A DNA stretch of 64,000 nucleotides from Aradus depressus (GCA_963662175.1 OY759216.1:40813087-40877086); one strand, 5' to 3'; positions 1-10,165 are shown, counted from the stretch's first letter. Translations and numbers: made by a program. The notes: a model not told the origin generated them from the letters alone.

Positions 1-330
1 CCCCCTACAACCCCCCCTCCCGATCAAAACTTTGGGACGCCACACACCTTTTTTTCCTATTTGGCTTTTAAAAATACTACATGTGAAATTTCATGACAAT
101 TCGCCCATTAGTTAATGAGTTAGCACTATTTATATACTTAGGCCCCCCTTACAACCCCCCCTCCCGTTCAAAATTTTGGGACGCCACATAGCCTATTATT
201 CTATCGGGCTCAAAAGAATGCTACAAGGGCAGTTTCATAAAAATCCGTCCAGCGGTTTGGGCGTGATGCTGGAACAAACATACATACAAACAAACAAACA
301 AACCCCGTTTCAGCTTTATTAATATAGATT
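1..330 (+). repeat. LINE-type 3' tail with internal tandem duplication
   Basis: The segment contains two copies, about 145 bp apart, of a block that begins with a C-run and continues into TCAAAAnTTTGGGACGCCACA (near 1 and 144). The second copy runs into a phrase about cGTCCAGCGGTTTGGGCGTG, then a CAAA-rich tract and TTTATTAATATAGAT. That arrangement is typical of the 3' UTR and tail of RTE-like or related LINEs in invertebrates. No coding sequence is visible, and the 5' side is cut by the window edge. The family assignment is from memory of tail style, so it is tentative. Confidence 0.45.
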
Positions 331-523
331 ATAAAATTAAACTTTAGAAGGGAAAACATGAACTTAATAAGGAATTTAGCTAGTAACGCCGACAGGCTGG
401 GCCTGACACCGACAGTAAATGATAAAAATCATAAAAATTTTAGACAACTAAAAATAATAAAATTCTTAAAATCATCCATTTTTCAATTTTGATTCGGAGT
501 CAAATCCCCGCATTGAATACTGG

Positions 524-560
<37 letters not shown>

Positions 561-566
561 TTTAGA

Positions 567-634
<68 letters not shown>

Positions 635-1109
635 TCATATATTCTAAAGTATAGTATATTGTGATAATTAATTATGTAAAATATAAATAATAATTAATAA
701 TAAAATAAAAAAAATAATAATAATATTTAAATAAACAATAAGAATTACCACATTTCCTGTAGAAATTTTATCTCTTTTCTTTGACTAAATTTTGATTTCT
801 ACAGTAGTTTTTCGAAAAGGGCCCTAAAAAGTATCAACAATTCAAGACGTGCAATTTTGAAGAAAGTGCACGTATATATTTTTTTTTTAATTTCAATTAA
901 CAAACTTTTCATTTGGATTTCTAAAGAGATGCCATCTTGTCTTCTAAATGTTGCAATAATATAAAATCTAATCCAAAGTTTTTTTAAATAATCTTACTGG
1001 GCCAACAGGGAAAATGAATAAAATACAATTTTCGAGAACAAATATTGGGTTTATTTTCTAAAATCTACATAATTACAATAAAGAAACTAAAACAAAAATC
1101 AAAAGAAAA
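331..1109. other. AT-rich non-coding stretch
   Basis: No gene or recognisable element. It holds an (AT)n tract (526-626) and a phrase at about 750-810 (TTTCCTGTAGAAATT, then AAATTTTGATTTCTACAGTAG) that recurs in the same orientation at the far end of the window (63935-64000). Confidence 0.6.
526..626. repeat. (AT)n microsatellite
   Basis: Two AT runs separated by a short ACTTTAGAATAC interruption. The sequence after the second run (ATTCTAAAGTAT) is the inverse of the interruption, so the block can fold back. Confidence 0.9.
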
Positions 1110-1121
1110 TTCTTAAAAACT
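1110..1121. repeat. Target-site duplication, 3' side of Jockey element
   Basis: TTCTTAAAAACT, identical to 5560-5571. It fixes the 3' limit of the insertion. Confidence 0.85.
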
Positions 1122-1314
1122 TTTTTTTTTTTTTTTTTTTTTGTATTTATTTATTTAAAGCCACAACTATGTAAAAAAATGCACAACCAGCGGCTGGGCT
1201 GACATGAGGTACTATACAAAAATAATAAAAATAAAATAAAATAATAAAAATAAATATGACATGAAAGGCTTGAGAGAGGAAAAACACCCAGCGGTGAACC
1301 CTCATGACATCACT

Positions 1315-3399
1315 TCATACCAGGAGATCTCTATGCCAAACTCTCTTTAATCTTCTTGGGGGATTGTGGGGTAAAGTACTTAGGATTTTGCGAACTTCCG
1401 GATTGGTGTGTAAGTAAATTTTGGTGTAGAAACGTTGGTATAAATGTTTAATGCTAGTGTCTATGGGTGTGATGTTCAAGTCGCGGTGTAAAGTCTTGTT
1501 GCTAACGTATGGTGGGCATTGCGTAATCAGTCGGAGAATCTTGGATTGAAATATCTGTATTCTTTTGATGTTTGAAGTCTTGGCTGTACCATATATTTGT
1601 AAGCCATAGGTCCAGAGAGGTCGGAGAAGATAAGTATAACAATTTAGTTTTTGTCGAGTAGATAATTTAGAACGCCTATTCAAAATACTGTACAATAGTC
1701 TAAGTCGCCGGTCTAGTGTGAGTCGTGTCGTCCGAGTGTGAGGGTTCCAAGTCAGCCTTCTATCGAGGGTTAATCCTAAATATTTTACGGAAGAGGTATG
1801 CGGTAATGGCTGGTTTTCAAGGAATACTGGGGGACAGTCACCACGGCGGAGAGCGAATGTTATGTGTTGACATTTTGTGGTGTTAAATTTAATTTTCCAA
1901 GATTTACTCCAAACTTCAATTTTGTTGAGGTGTTGCTGTAGTATGAGTGAAGTGGTGTGAGGATCTGTGTGAGAGGCTAAAATGGCGGTGTCATCTGCGT
2001 ATGTGGCTGTTAATGTGAGAGGGTCGGTGGGTAAGTCGAAGGTGTACATAGAGTATAATAGGGGGGCTAATATTGAGCCCTGAGGCACGCCGGCCAGTAT
2101 GGGGTGGCAGGAGGAAATAGCTGAGCCCTGACGGACGGCGAAATACCTATCCGTTAAGTATGACTGGAGAATAAGATAATATGTATGGGGTAGGAGGGGT
2201 TTAAGTTTATATAGAAGTCCCGCGTGCCAGACCCGATCAAAAGCCTGAGATATATCCAGGAATGCCCCGGCTGCATAGAGTTTTCGCTCTAATGCAGACG
2301 CTGTGTAGTCGACAACTCTGTGCAGTTGGTGGGTGGTGGAGTGAAAAGAACGAAACCCAAACTGGTGATCGGGAAGATGAAGTGAAAGGATAGAAATGAG
2401 GCGTTTATAGAAAAGTTTTTCAAAGATCTTGGAAAGAAAAGAGAGAAGACTGATAGGTCGAAAGGAAGAAGGGTCATGCTCAGGTTTGTTTGGTTTTGGG
2501 ATCATGGTGATAACAGAGTACTTCCACTGAATGGGAAAGTATGTTGTACGAAGTATGGAATTGTACAGAGTTGTCAGAAATACAACAGCTTTCCGAGGCA
2601 GCCGCTGGAGAATCTCCGCTGTTATCAGGTCATAGCCCGGGGACTTCCTTCTGGGGAGATTTTTAATTTCGTACTGAACTTCGGAGGGTGTGAAGGCTTT
2701 TGGTGGGAGGGAGATAGGAAGGGGTGTGTCTAAGAAATGGTGAATACGTGATTCATGAGGGATGTCTGAAAGATCGTGATGAGGTCTGAAAGTAGATGAG
2801 AGATGAGCAGCAAACAAATCGGCTTTCTCGTCGTCCGTCACGGCCCAGGATCCGTCGTTCTGTCGCATTGGCATCGACTGAGATTGGTGTCGGAGAAGTC
2901 TACGGGTTCTCCTCCATAGGCTGCCATCCTCCGCATTCAGATTGGAAAGGGAGGAGTCGTAGTATTCCCTGTTAATCAGTCTGATTTGCGTCTTCAGGTC
3001 ATTGCTTAGTCTGTTGTATGTCCGTCTGTCTGAAGGTAATCTCGAGGTCTGCCATCTTTTTCTCGCTCTCCTCTTTTCTCCGATCAGCTCACGGATGTAT
3101 GCAGGGTAGGAGGGGAGAGTCGGATGAGGACCAGTGTTTGTTGGTAGGACTGCTTGCCAGGCAGCCTGCTGTATGGATACGGTAAGTAATTCCACAGCCT
3201 CCTCTATTTTCTCTACCGTCTTCAGTGAATATGGCACGGACAATGTTGTCTCCAATTGCTGTTGGAAAAGGTTCCAGTCCATAACTCCTGGCGTTAGACT
3301 TGGCCTCGTTGATTCGATCTCAATCTCCGCCCAAAGAGTTAGATGTACTGGTGAGTGATCCGAGGAGAGATGAGAGCAAGATTTAACATCGTATGGCAC
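1315..3399 (-). pseudogene. Jockey ORF2, C-terminal part: reverse transcriptase
   Basis: A 694-codon open stretch continues ORF2 in another frame. It begins with the last endonuclease motif (SSDHSPVHL), so its ATG is not a true start. RT blocks appear in order: KSPGYDLITAEIL, FRPISLLSFLSKIFEKL, AGAFLDISQAFDRVWH (first catalytic Asp), GVPQGSILAPLLYS, and the catalytic YADDTAIL. Thumb and C-terminal regions follow (SVKYLGLTLDRRLTWNPH; ILRLITQCPPYVSNKTLH; PRRLKRVWHRDLL). All polymerase motifs are intact. The only visible defect of the whole element is the frameshift against the endonuclease. Whether that is real or an assembly error cannot be told from one sequence. Confidence 0.9.
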
Positions 3400-4007
3400 A
3401 CCTCGCAGCCCTGTATGAAGAAGTCTAGTAAGTCTGTCAATTTGCGTCTTGAGGTTGGCCAGTAAGTCGGTGAGTTTGTCGAAATAGTGTCTAATGAGAG
3501 CTGATTAACAGAGGAATACAGACTTCTGCCCCTAGGGGTGCAAAGGCGCGAACCCCATCGCTGGTGTTTGGCGTTGAAATCGCCCCCAGCGAGGAAACAT
3601 GCGCCCAGATCCCTAAAGAACTGGACGAATGTTTCCGGCCTTATGGCGTGCCTCAGGGGACAATATACGGCCACGAGTGAGATTTTCCTGTGTCTGGTGT
3701 GTAAGGATATAGCTGCCGCTTGTATGTGTGGTGTGGTATGTGATGGTAGTGCATAGTGTTTAAGGGATTGTTTTATTATGACAGCCGCACCGCCGTGGCT
3801 CCTGTTGTCTGGGTGGTCGGCTCTATACACTTTGTAATTTTGAATGAAAAATTTAGATTTAGTTGTCAGGTGGGTTTCCGAAATGAGGGCTACGTCAATT
3901 CTTTTTCGATTCAAAATAATTTCAAGCTCATTTTTATGTTGTATTATGCCATTGGCGTTCCATAGAAGGACTGTCAAGGAACCCAGTGTGAGAGTATTAG
4001 CGGACAT
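3339..4007 (-). pseudogene. Jockey ORF2, N-terminal part: APE-type endonuclease
   Basis: The first 222 codons of ORF2 encode the apurinic/apyrimidinic-type endonuclease that nicks the target DNA to prime reverse transcription. Visible motifs are LLWNANGI near the N-terminus, ISETHL (catalytic Glu block) and GGDFNAKHQRWGS (Asp/Asn block). The frame then runs out of register: the domain's closing SSDHSPV motif is in the next frame, at the start of the RT reading frame. The register change falls at about 3400-3420, shortly after LLDFFIQG. A 1-nt insertion or 2-nt deletion would account for it. Start ATG 4007 overlaps the ORF1 stop. Confidence 0.85.
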
Positions 4008-5289
4008 ACTGGGAACAAAAGGTTTGGGTAAGTTGGGATAGCTGGCTAAGAAGATTAAAAAGAGGTTGGACTATCTGGTTTATACCTGATATGAAGTGTA
4101 GCATTTGAGGTGGGAGGCTATTTGCTGACCACTGGGTGTTGTCCTCTCTCAGGCCTGCCGAGATGTGCGGTGGTCTCGGAAGGGGAGGTGTCTCGGTGGT
4201 GAGGTTCCTGGCGGTGGCTGCAAAGGTCTGCCTCAGAGGAGGTGGTGGAGGGGCGGGCCGCACCAGAGAAGGGTAGATCGCCTGGTCCTGGTGGGATGGG
4301 GGTGCTGCTACTGGGTTTCTCGGTGGCTGTTGTCTACTGCCCTGTCGTTTGGACTGCAGCTCTTTGTACACCCGGCATCCCTTGTAGTTGGCCGGGTGGG
4401 ATTCCTGACAGTTCGCACAGGTGGCTGGAACAGTCCGGGGCTTGTTGCAGCTTCCCGAAATGTGTTCGCCGCCACACCGAACACAACGATGTGTGTGCCT
4501 ACAGTAACTCTTTGTATGCCCGAAGGCCTGGCAGCGAGTGCACTGTGCCACAGTGTGCTTCTTTCTTGGCTCCTCTATTTTAATTTTTGTGTAGAGGAGG
4601 TTCTCAAGATCATAAATGTTTTCATTATAACTGTCAGGGGTTATATCCACAAAGAATATTGGTAGAGGCACTTTTAACCTCGACCACACATTGGTGATTC
4701 GGGTGGCGACGAACCCTTTCTCTTGCAGGGCTCTGTGTATAGTGTTCACACTCGTGGAGGGATGAAGACCTCGGATGACCACTCGAGGCACTTTGTCGTT
4801 TAGGTTTTGATATGTGTGAAAATTAGCATTATTTCCTTCGAGTAGGTGGATGAAGGCCCTGTATGCCGTCGGCGTTTTGGCATATATTGTTATGCCCTGT
4901 GTGGTAGTCCTCAAGGAGAATGACTCCAATCCTCCTTCTTTTATTAAAATTTCTATTAGGCTGACGTAATTTTCGACGCCTTTTAGGTAAATAGGTGGAG
5001 GCTTTTCAGCTTTTGTAACATTATTTGTTTTTTCTGGCTCTTCAATAGCTGATGTCTCCATGTTGGTCAGAGCACTAAAGCTATTTGCTACGGTGGTAGG
5101 GGTGAGGTGCTCACCTGACTGTTTGGCCACCTTGCGTGGGTCTCTGGACGTGGTCCCGCTTCTCTTCCGGCCCACTACTGACTCCCAGGTCGCCCTCAAG
5201 GTGGATGGGGCTTGTTCCATGGCTGCTGTGGTGCTGGTGCTAGGACTAGCAAGGGCCCCAACTGGGGTTTCCTCACTAACCGCCACCAT
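3997..5289 (-). CDS. Jockey-type ORF1, nucleic-acid-binding gag protein
   Basis: This intact 430-codon frame is read on the minus strand. ORF1 proteins of this clade coat the element RNA and form the retrotransposition particle. The N-terminal 90 residues are Ser/Thr-rich and low complexity. A central region beginning near PPPIYLKG and including RVVIRGLHPSTSV resembles the RRM-like and PRE_C2HC regions of Jockey gags. Three zinc knuckles follow: CTRCQAFGHTKSYC, CVRCGGEHISGSC and CANCQESHPANYKGC. A Pro-rich linker and a short hydrophobic C-terminus end the protein. The stop lies inside the start of ORF2 (11-nt overlap), so ORF2 is probably reached by reinitiation or shunting, an inference from other LINEs. 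The start is the first ATG of the open frame. No breaks are visible. Confidence 0.88.
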   Translation of the reverse strand: MVAVSEETPVGALASPSTSTTAAMEQAPSTLRATWESVVGRKRSGTTSRDPRKVAKQSGEHLTPTTVANSFSALTNMETSAIEEPEKTNNVTKAEKPPPIYLKGVENYVSLIEILIKEGGLESFSLRTTTQGITIYAKTPTAYRAFIHLLEGNNANFHTYQNLNDKVPRVVIRGLHPSTSVNTIHRALQEKGFVATRITNVWSRLKVPLPIFFVDITPDSYNENIYDLENLLYTKIKIEEPRKKHTVAQCTRCQAFGHTKSYCRHTHRCVRCGGEHISGSCNKPRTVPATCANCQESHPANYKGCRVYKELQSKRQGSRQQPPRNPVAAPPSHQDQAIYPSLVRPAPPPPPLRQTFAATARNLTTETPPLPRPPHISAGLREDNTQWSANSLPPQMLHFISGINQIVQPLFNLLSQLSQLTQTFCSQYVR

Positions 5290-5559
5290 TAAGTCCGCAC
5301 AAAATCACAATAATTAAATACAAATAGTATTTGTAAAGGTTACTTTTAACACTTTAAAGATAAAGAAACCATAACGAAATGAAAACGCACAAAACTTATG
5401 TCTAGAAAAAAACGAAACAAGAACTATATACAATAACTATTTACACACTTTGTTTTTGTCATTAAGCACTGAAAATAATAAAAAATCTAACGGAACAAAA
5501 TATTTACTTTTTCTCAAGTTGGTTGCCAAACAGCTGAAAAAAAAAAAAAAAAAAAAAAC

Positions 5560-5571
5560 TTCTTAAAAACT
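5560..5571. repeat. Target-site duplication, 5' side of Jockey element
   Basis: TTCTTAAAAACT, identical to 1110-1121. The flanking bases on both sides then diverge. Confidence 0.85.
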
Positions 5572-6420
5572 AAATTCTTAAAACTAATTCAATCTTTTTT
5601 TGTTTTATATTTTGATCATTTTTAAAAATTTAAGTTATATATTTCTGGGCATATATCCTGTACATATAAACAAACAATAGTACCTTCTTTGCGGATCTAT
5701 TTCACCGTCAATTCACTTCTATTAGTTCATTGCATTTTAAGCCTAAACACCACTGTGCATCTTTTACTCAGACCGTCTCCATTGAACCCAGGCCTCCACT
5801 CTCTCTACACAAACTAAAAAAACAGCTGATGACCGTGTTTTTTTTTACTGGCATTTGTTTTAAAAGAAATGGTTTCTTATTATTTATTTACTAATTCATT
5901 TTTCTTTTTATTGAAAAATAAATATAATTAATTTTTTTTTTATTATTAATAATTTAATGAGTATATTATTTTTATACATCACAATATATACTTCAGTTAT
6001 ATATGTAGTATATACATACATACCTACTTTGAAATGCGCTAACGTTATTGGTGCGGTAACATGTGGTCTCTCTGCCGCACCCTCGCACACACCCGTCACA
6101 CTGCCTTTAAGGGTGGGGAGATGTTCCACCATGACTGCTGTCTGTGTTTGAATATAAATGGGAGGGGATGGTTCGTTAGTCGGAGCAAATCGTGATTGGA
6201 CTTGGGGGATTCAGGAGGCAGTCTGTTGTCTATTGGAATCACATTTGTTCCAACTCACTCATGTAGGTACAATTAAGGAAGGATTGTTAGACAACTCTCC
6301 AAGTTGTATGGGTTTCTAGGGCGATGCGAATTGTCGTTTGGCAGTGTCGGTACATATTAACTTATTACTGGTCGAAAAGCAGTAATTTTTGACATTCCTA
6401 CACTTTAAGTATGAAAAAAA
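5572..6420. other. AT-rich stretch with a TATA-like motif
   Basis: No coding sequence is recognised. 5572-6020 is AT-rich. 6030-6330 is less AT-rich, with TATAAAT at 6153-6159 and an initiator-like TTAGTCGG about 25 bp downstream. That spacing would fit a promoter of a host gene or an LTR, but no transcript or partner LTR is visible. Confidence 0.4.
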
Positions 6421-6744
6421 AAGTTTTCGGTGAATCACCGGCTGTGAACTTCTTCAGCACGAATTAATCGAATACTTTTACATTCACCCTCCAAAGCCAG
6501 TTTGGGTTTAAGCTCAATATTAACTGACGGAGTGCTTCTGAATCCTCACACAAAATTTTGTGACGATACATTCATTATATCGACTGTTATTGGCATTGGT
6601 GAGGAGTTTCTCTCTCCCCTTCTCTATACTCCGCTGAAAATTAATAAGTGTTGACCTTATAGGGCGAAATTTTGTGTCAATACATTTATTACAACGGCAG
6701 TTATTAGAGTTTATGAGTTAAGCCTTTCCCCATTTTCCATTTTA
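6420..6744 (+). repeat. Family A repeat, partial
   Basis: Starts at the diagnostic TGAATCACCGGC end and includes CAAAGCCAGTTTGGG and two of the internal blocks with the core TTTTGTGWCGATACATTCATT followed by CGGCAGTTATT or similar. Cut on the right by SINE-1 copy 6745-7073. Confidence 0.75.
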
Positions 6745-7073
6745 GGGAAGCCGGTAGCTTAGTAGTATGCGTGTTGGCGTTTTGAGCTCTAGATGGCGGG
6801 TTCGAAACCTGGCGAGGTCCTTAGGTTTTTTATCTGGGAGGTGAAAAAACCTTGAGCACGCCATTCTTTGGATGGGACGTTAAGCGGTGGTCCCGGGCCT
6901 GTACCACATCAGGTATTCGTTAAAGACTAAGGAATAAAAATTTACTGTAGGCAAAATTAATAATTCCCATAGTAGAGTCGGGCTCTTGTCCACCAGAGTA
7001 ACGAAAGAGCGCTCTGGTAGTAGGCTATATGACCTTGTAGTTATAGCCCGGGCATGAGTCATAATAACTAACT
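6745..7073 (+). mobile_element. SINE-1 copy, subfamily 2, near full length
   Basis: A tRNA-derived SINE. The head has a box A-like GGTAGCTTAGTAG and a box B GGTTCGAAACC. The body has a hairpin whose arms are AGGTTTTTT (6823-6831) and AAAAAACCT (6844-6852), perfectly paired. The tail is ATAATAACTAACT. This arm sequence and tail define subfamily 2. Confidence 0.85.
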
Positions 7074-7125
7074 TCTCTTTGGCCGAGTGTGAAAATGTGT
7101 AGTTGATACATTCATTCTATCGGCG

Positions 7126-7166
<41 letters not shown>
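7074..7166. repeat. Family A remnant and poly(T) tract
   Basis: A short Family A phrase (GATACATTCATTCTATCGGCGG) is followed by a 37-bp T-run. The T-run is the poly(A) tail of the minus-strand retroposed segment to its right. Confidence 0.6.
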
Positions 7167-7440
7167 CTTTTTTCAATGCATCGGCTGCTATTAGCGGTAG
7201 CCATTAGCGGTAGCGACGGAAAAGTATGGTGAGAAGTGTCGGACACTCTCCAGTGGTAGCGTCGAGTCGGGGTAGGAGAGGTCCTTGGATGGTAGGTAAA
7301 GGTGGCAGGTTGGACAACCAGCCAGCCTAGCACCAAGTTTAGCGGGGTTGTCACAACGGATAGCAAGCCTCTCTTGGGGGCCAGAGCGCTTCTCACACCG
7401 CCTGTCCTTCAGTAAACTATCACTCAATGAATTTTAACAC
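7167..7440 (-). mobile_element. Retroposed sequence, 3' end with poly(A)
   Basis: On the minus strand this roughly 270-bp segment is relatively GC-rich and ends in AAAAAAGAAAAA followed by the long A-run at 7129-7166, so it was probably inserted by reverse transcription. It contains TGCCACCTTTACC and tandem GCTACCGCTAATGGC / GCTACCGCTAATAGC near the tail. A 78-codon frame is open but I recognise no domain. It could be the 3' UTR of a LINE or a retroposed transcript. Confidence 0.5.
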
Positions 7441-8165
7441 TCATTTCTAAATATGCAAGAATATGTGTGTCTCTTTCAGAAATTCAATTAAGTTCCGGAA
7501 TCTAGGGGTTCTCTCGCTAAATATACCTTGGAGTTTTTGTGTTAAGCCTCCCCCTAATTTTGTCTTCCCTTGGTCAATTTGGCTGAAAATCAATAAGTGT
7601 CGTCGTTAGAAAGTTGTGGATTAAAAAATTCGATGCGGAGTTCCGACCATCAGATTCCAAATATGAAAAAAAAATGTTCGGTCTGTAAGTGTGTCTGTTC
7701 GTTTGTGTACGATAACTCCCGATAGAATGAATTCATCGACACGATAGGTTAGGTTAGGTTTTATGACTCATGCCCGGGCTTTAACTACGAGGTTATATCG
7801 CCTACTACCAGAGCGCTCTTTCGTCACTCTGGTGGACATGAGCCCGACTCTACTCTGGGAGTCCTAAATTTTGCCTACCCTAAATTTTTTATTCACCTAG
7901 GGTAGGGGTCTTTAACGAGTACCTGACATCATACAGGCTCGGGACCATCGCTTAACGTCCCGTCCGAAGGACGGCGTGCTTAAGTTTATTTTACCTCCTA
8001 GATAAAATAAACTAAGGCCCTCGGTCGGGTTACGAACCCACGACCTTGAGCTCAGAAGTCAAGCACGCAAACCACTGAGCTACCGGCGCCCTCTTCGACA
8101 CGATATGTTATATGTAAAATTTTTATCCAAAAGGGTATGTTCTCAGAGGGAGTGAAAAAATGTAG
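7441..8165. repeat. Family A copy interrupted by SINE-1
   Basis: Contains the third internal block, the GTGTGTCTGTTCGTTTGTG stretch (minus-oriented), GATAGAATGAATTCATCGACACGATA and, after the SINE, its continuation (ATGTTATATGTAAAATTTTTAT). The SINE at 7747-8094 splits the repeat phrase cleanly. Confidence 0.75.
7747..8094 (-). mobile_element. SINE-1 copy, subfamily 1, full length with TSD
   Basis: Full-length minus-strand copy flanked by an 11-bp duplication TCGACACGATA (7736-7746 and 8095-8105). The tail reads CCTAACCTAACC on its own strand. Subfamily 1 hairpin arms AGTTTATTTTA and TAAAATAAACT are present. Inserted into Family A. Confidence 0.92.
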
Positions 8166-8700
8166 TTGATTAATTCTCGGTGATAAATTTACCTCCCACA
8201 ACTTACATTCCATGAAGATGCTGCCGGCTGGTGAAGAAGAAATCTTAGGAATTAATGTAATTAAACTTAAACAAGAAATAAACTACGTAATAGAATTTTT
8301 TTTTTAATTAAGAGACTCCTTTTTAATTATAATTAATTAATAATATATATAAATTAATTAATATCAGACAAGTTTCTTTGTGAAGGGGTTGGAATTCTTT
8401 GTGAGTTAGGGAGAGGTTGGAACAAAAGAATTGAGAGTCGCTGTGGAGCTTGAGAGGGGAGAAATTAAGCTCAATATTTACAGTGTTGGTGTGTACACAA
8501 CACAATCCTAATGATCCGTGAGCACGTTTGTTCAACACAAGTACCAACACACTCTCAGGACCCAGGACTCCAGGGCTCAGGACCAACTAAAGCCCTCAAC
8601 CACTCAATGTTCCCCACCCACCTCTAACTAACTCTAATTTGAAAATACATAAGTGTGGTTGTCAAACCGTGGTGGAAAATAATAAGGATAAGAAGCAGTA
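8166..8700. other. Unassigned AT-rich stretch
   Basis: No gene or known family is recognised. An 87-codon minus-strand frame (8586-8323) has no recognisable domain and is not called. Confidence 0.5.
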
Positions 8701-8925
8701 GTGAAAGTATGTTATGTGGCCATGACAGGACTTTCTTATACCAACCATTTATGTACAGACACTCCCCCCCCCATTACCTCCTGTCAAATTAATTTCAAAC
8801 TGGCATAACTGGGTATATGAAAGCAATGTGTTGGCGACAGAGGTATTCTTTTTTTCACTATACAGAATAATTTTGTATGTGACTTTCTTATACACAGTAA
8901 TGCCAGTATGAAATGAATTTGAATG
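8701..8925. mobile_element. M1 MITE, degraded
   Basis: Left-end phrase ATGTGGCCATGACAGGACTT, then CTTATACCAACCA, a C-run, and ACTGGCATAACTGGGTATA. An inverted inner arm follows (CACAGTAATGCCAGTATGAA). Compare the better copies at 9423 and 16011. Confidence 0.7.
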
Positions 8926-9170
8926 AATGAAAACTTTTCAATAAAAACTACCAATAATAAAAAATGTCATATTTGTACATACAATACAATTTAAACAATA
9001 TTTAGAAATATTTACTAACAAAATTTATTTTCCATTCTTCGGGGTGCTATAATTTCGGTCATATCAACTTTATCTCGAATCTGAGAACATTGGAAATTTA
9101 TTAACAAACATTTTTGGTACTCAGAAATTTTTCGATAGGACTAATCGTTTACGGGCAAATCAAGAAAGCC
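8926..9170 (+). repeat. Family B repeat segment
   Basis: Shares with 9655-9970, 23300-23760 and the inverse of 15465-15740 the order: CTACCAATAATAAA, TTCGGGGTGCTATAA, TATCTCGAATCTGAG, TTTTTCGATAGGACT. It often lies next to M1 ends, so B may be the interior of a longer M1-ended element. Confidence 0.6.
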
Positions 9171-9174
9171 CAAA

Positions 9175-9415
9175 AATCAAAGGGTCTCGTACCCGCGATC
9201 TTGAGCTGATCAAAATGACGGCATGCTCAAGTGAATAAGTCCACTTACCTACAGTGTCAGGTTAATGTGAATGATAATCTTTCAGTTTGGACATGAGCCC
9301 GAATCTACAATGTAAGTACTCAATTTTGTCTACCCTAATTTTTTCTACGCCTAAGTGGTCTTTAACGTGTACCTGACATCGTATATGGTCGAGACCATCG
9401 TTTCACCCAAAAATT
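9175..9415 (-). mobile_element. SINE-1 copy, degraded and rearranged
   Basis: Recognisable pieces are a box B-like GTACCCGCGATCTTGAGCT segment, GGACATGAGCCCGA, GTACCTGACATCGTA and GAGACCATCG. They are out of the usual order, with part of the body deleted. Confidence 0.55.
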
Positions 9416-9422
9416 TAAAAAT

Positions 9423-9650
9423 AGTGATGTGGTAATTACAGGACTTTCTTATACCAACCACGCTTACAGATCACCCCCTCCCCCTTCTCAAAATGATTTC
9501 ATACTGGCATTACTGGGTATAAGAATGTCTACTCTCAAGATAACGCTGTACAAAGAGACAACATGAAATGATTTTGAGAAGGGGAGGGGGAGAGAGAGTG
9601 ATCTGTAAGCGTTGTTGGTATAAGAATCCTGTAATGGCCACATCACATAT
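9423..9650. mobile_element. M1 foldback MITE, full copy
   Basis: About 226 bp. The arms fold on each other: left GTGATGTGGTAATTACAGG through TTATACCAACCACGC and TTCTCAAAATGATTTCAT, right arm its inverse ending GGCCACATCAC. The loop holds AACGCTGTACAAAGAGAC. No ORF. It is a non-autonomous DNA element with terminal inverted repeats of about 85 bp. The superfamily is not identifiable here. Confidence 0.8.
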
Positions 9651-9654
9651 GTTT

Positions 9655-9970
9655 TTCTTAATTTTTATAATTTTTTTAGGAAACTACCATTACATAAACC
9701 CTATTTTAAAGGGTTTTTTTTACGATTTAAAAATTACTTAGATATGTTCCTTACAGACATTTAGTTTTCGTTGGGGGGGGGAGGGGGGAGGGGGGGGGGG
9801 GGGCTATAACTTTGGTCTTAATGACCCTATCTCAAATCTGAGGTCTTGTTAGCTATTGGAAATTTTATAAGGTACAATTTTGATAGGAATCAATTTTTCG
9901 ATAGGACTGGAAATATTGAGCCCTGAGTCATGCCGGCCAATATCATTAATAGCTGAAGAAAAATTGTTTT
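9655..9970 (+). repeat. Family B copy
   Basis: Contains a G-rich tract (9772-9803), CCTATCTCAAATCTGAGGTC, GGTACAATTTTGATAGGAA and ATTGAGCCCTGAGTCATGCC. The same block lies inverted at 15465-15740. Confidence 0.7.
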
Positions 9971-10165
9971 GCTATATTTCCCATTTAAGAAGTTGTTAAG
10001 TTGTCCCAACATGATGATAAATTAAATAAATAAACATCCATATATTTCAAGGAATATACAATAGATATACTTAACTCTATTTAAAAATATTTAGATTCAT
10101 CATAAAAGACATTTTTTTTTAAAAGAAAATTTGGGAGAAATTTATTTTTTTTGTCAATGTGCACA

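Larger units (their letters stand above)
1122..5559 (-). mobile_element. Jockey-clade non-LTR retrotransposon, nearly full length
   Basis: A 4.4-kb LINE read on the minus strand: 5' UTR (about 5290-5559), ORF1 gag (5289-3997), ORF2 endonuclease plus RT (4007-1315, frameshifted), 3' UTR (1314-1143) and a poly(A) tail seen as T-run 1122-1142. It is bounded by an exact 12-bp target duplication TTCTTAAAAACT at 1110-1121 and 5560-5571. Such elements transpose by target-primed reverse transcription of their own RNA. ORF1 and ORF2 overlap by 11 nt. With only one visible frameshift and exact duplications, the copy looks young. The minus-strand 5' end starts with a G and about 21 T before CAGCTG, so both ends carry homopolymers in opposite senses. 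Related 3' ends lie at 10780, 34872 and 46441. Confidence 0.92.

Noticed and set aside
4165..4665. 166-codon plus-strand ORF and neighbours within the Jockey element
   Set aside because: Shadow frames antisense to ORF1 and ORF2; no domains.
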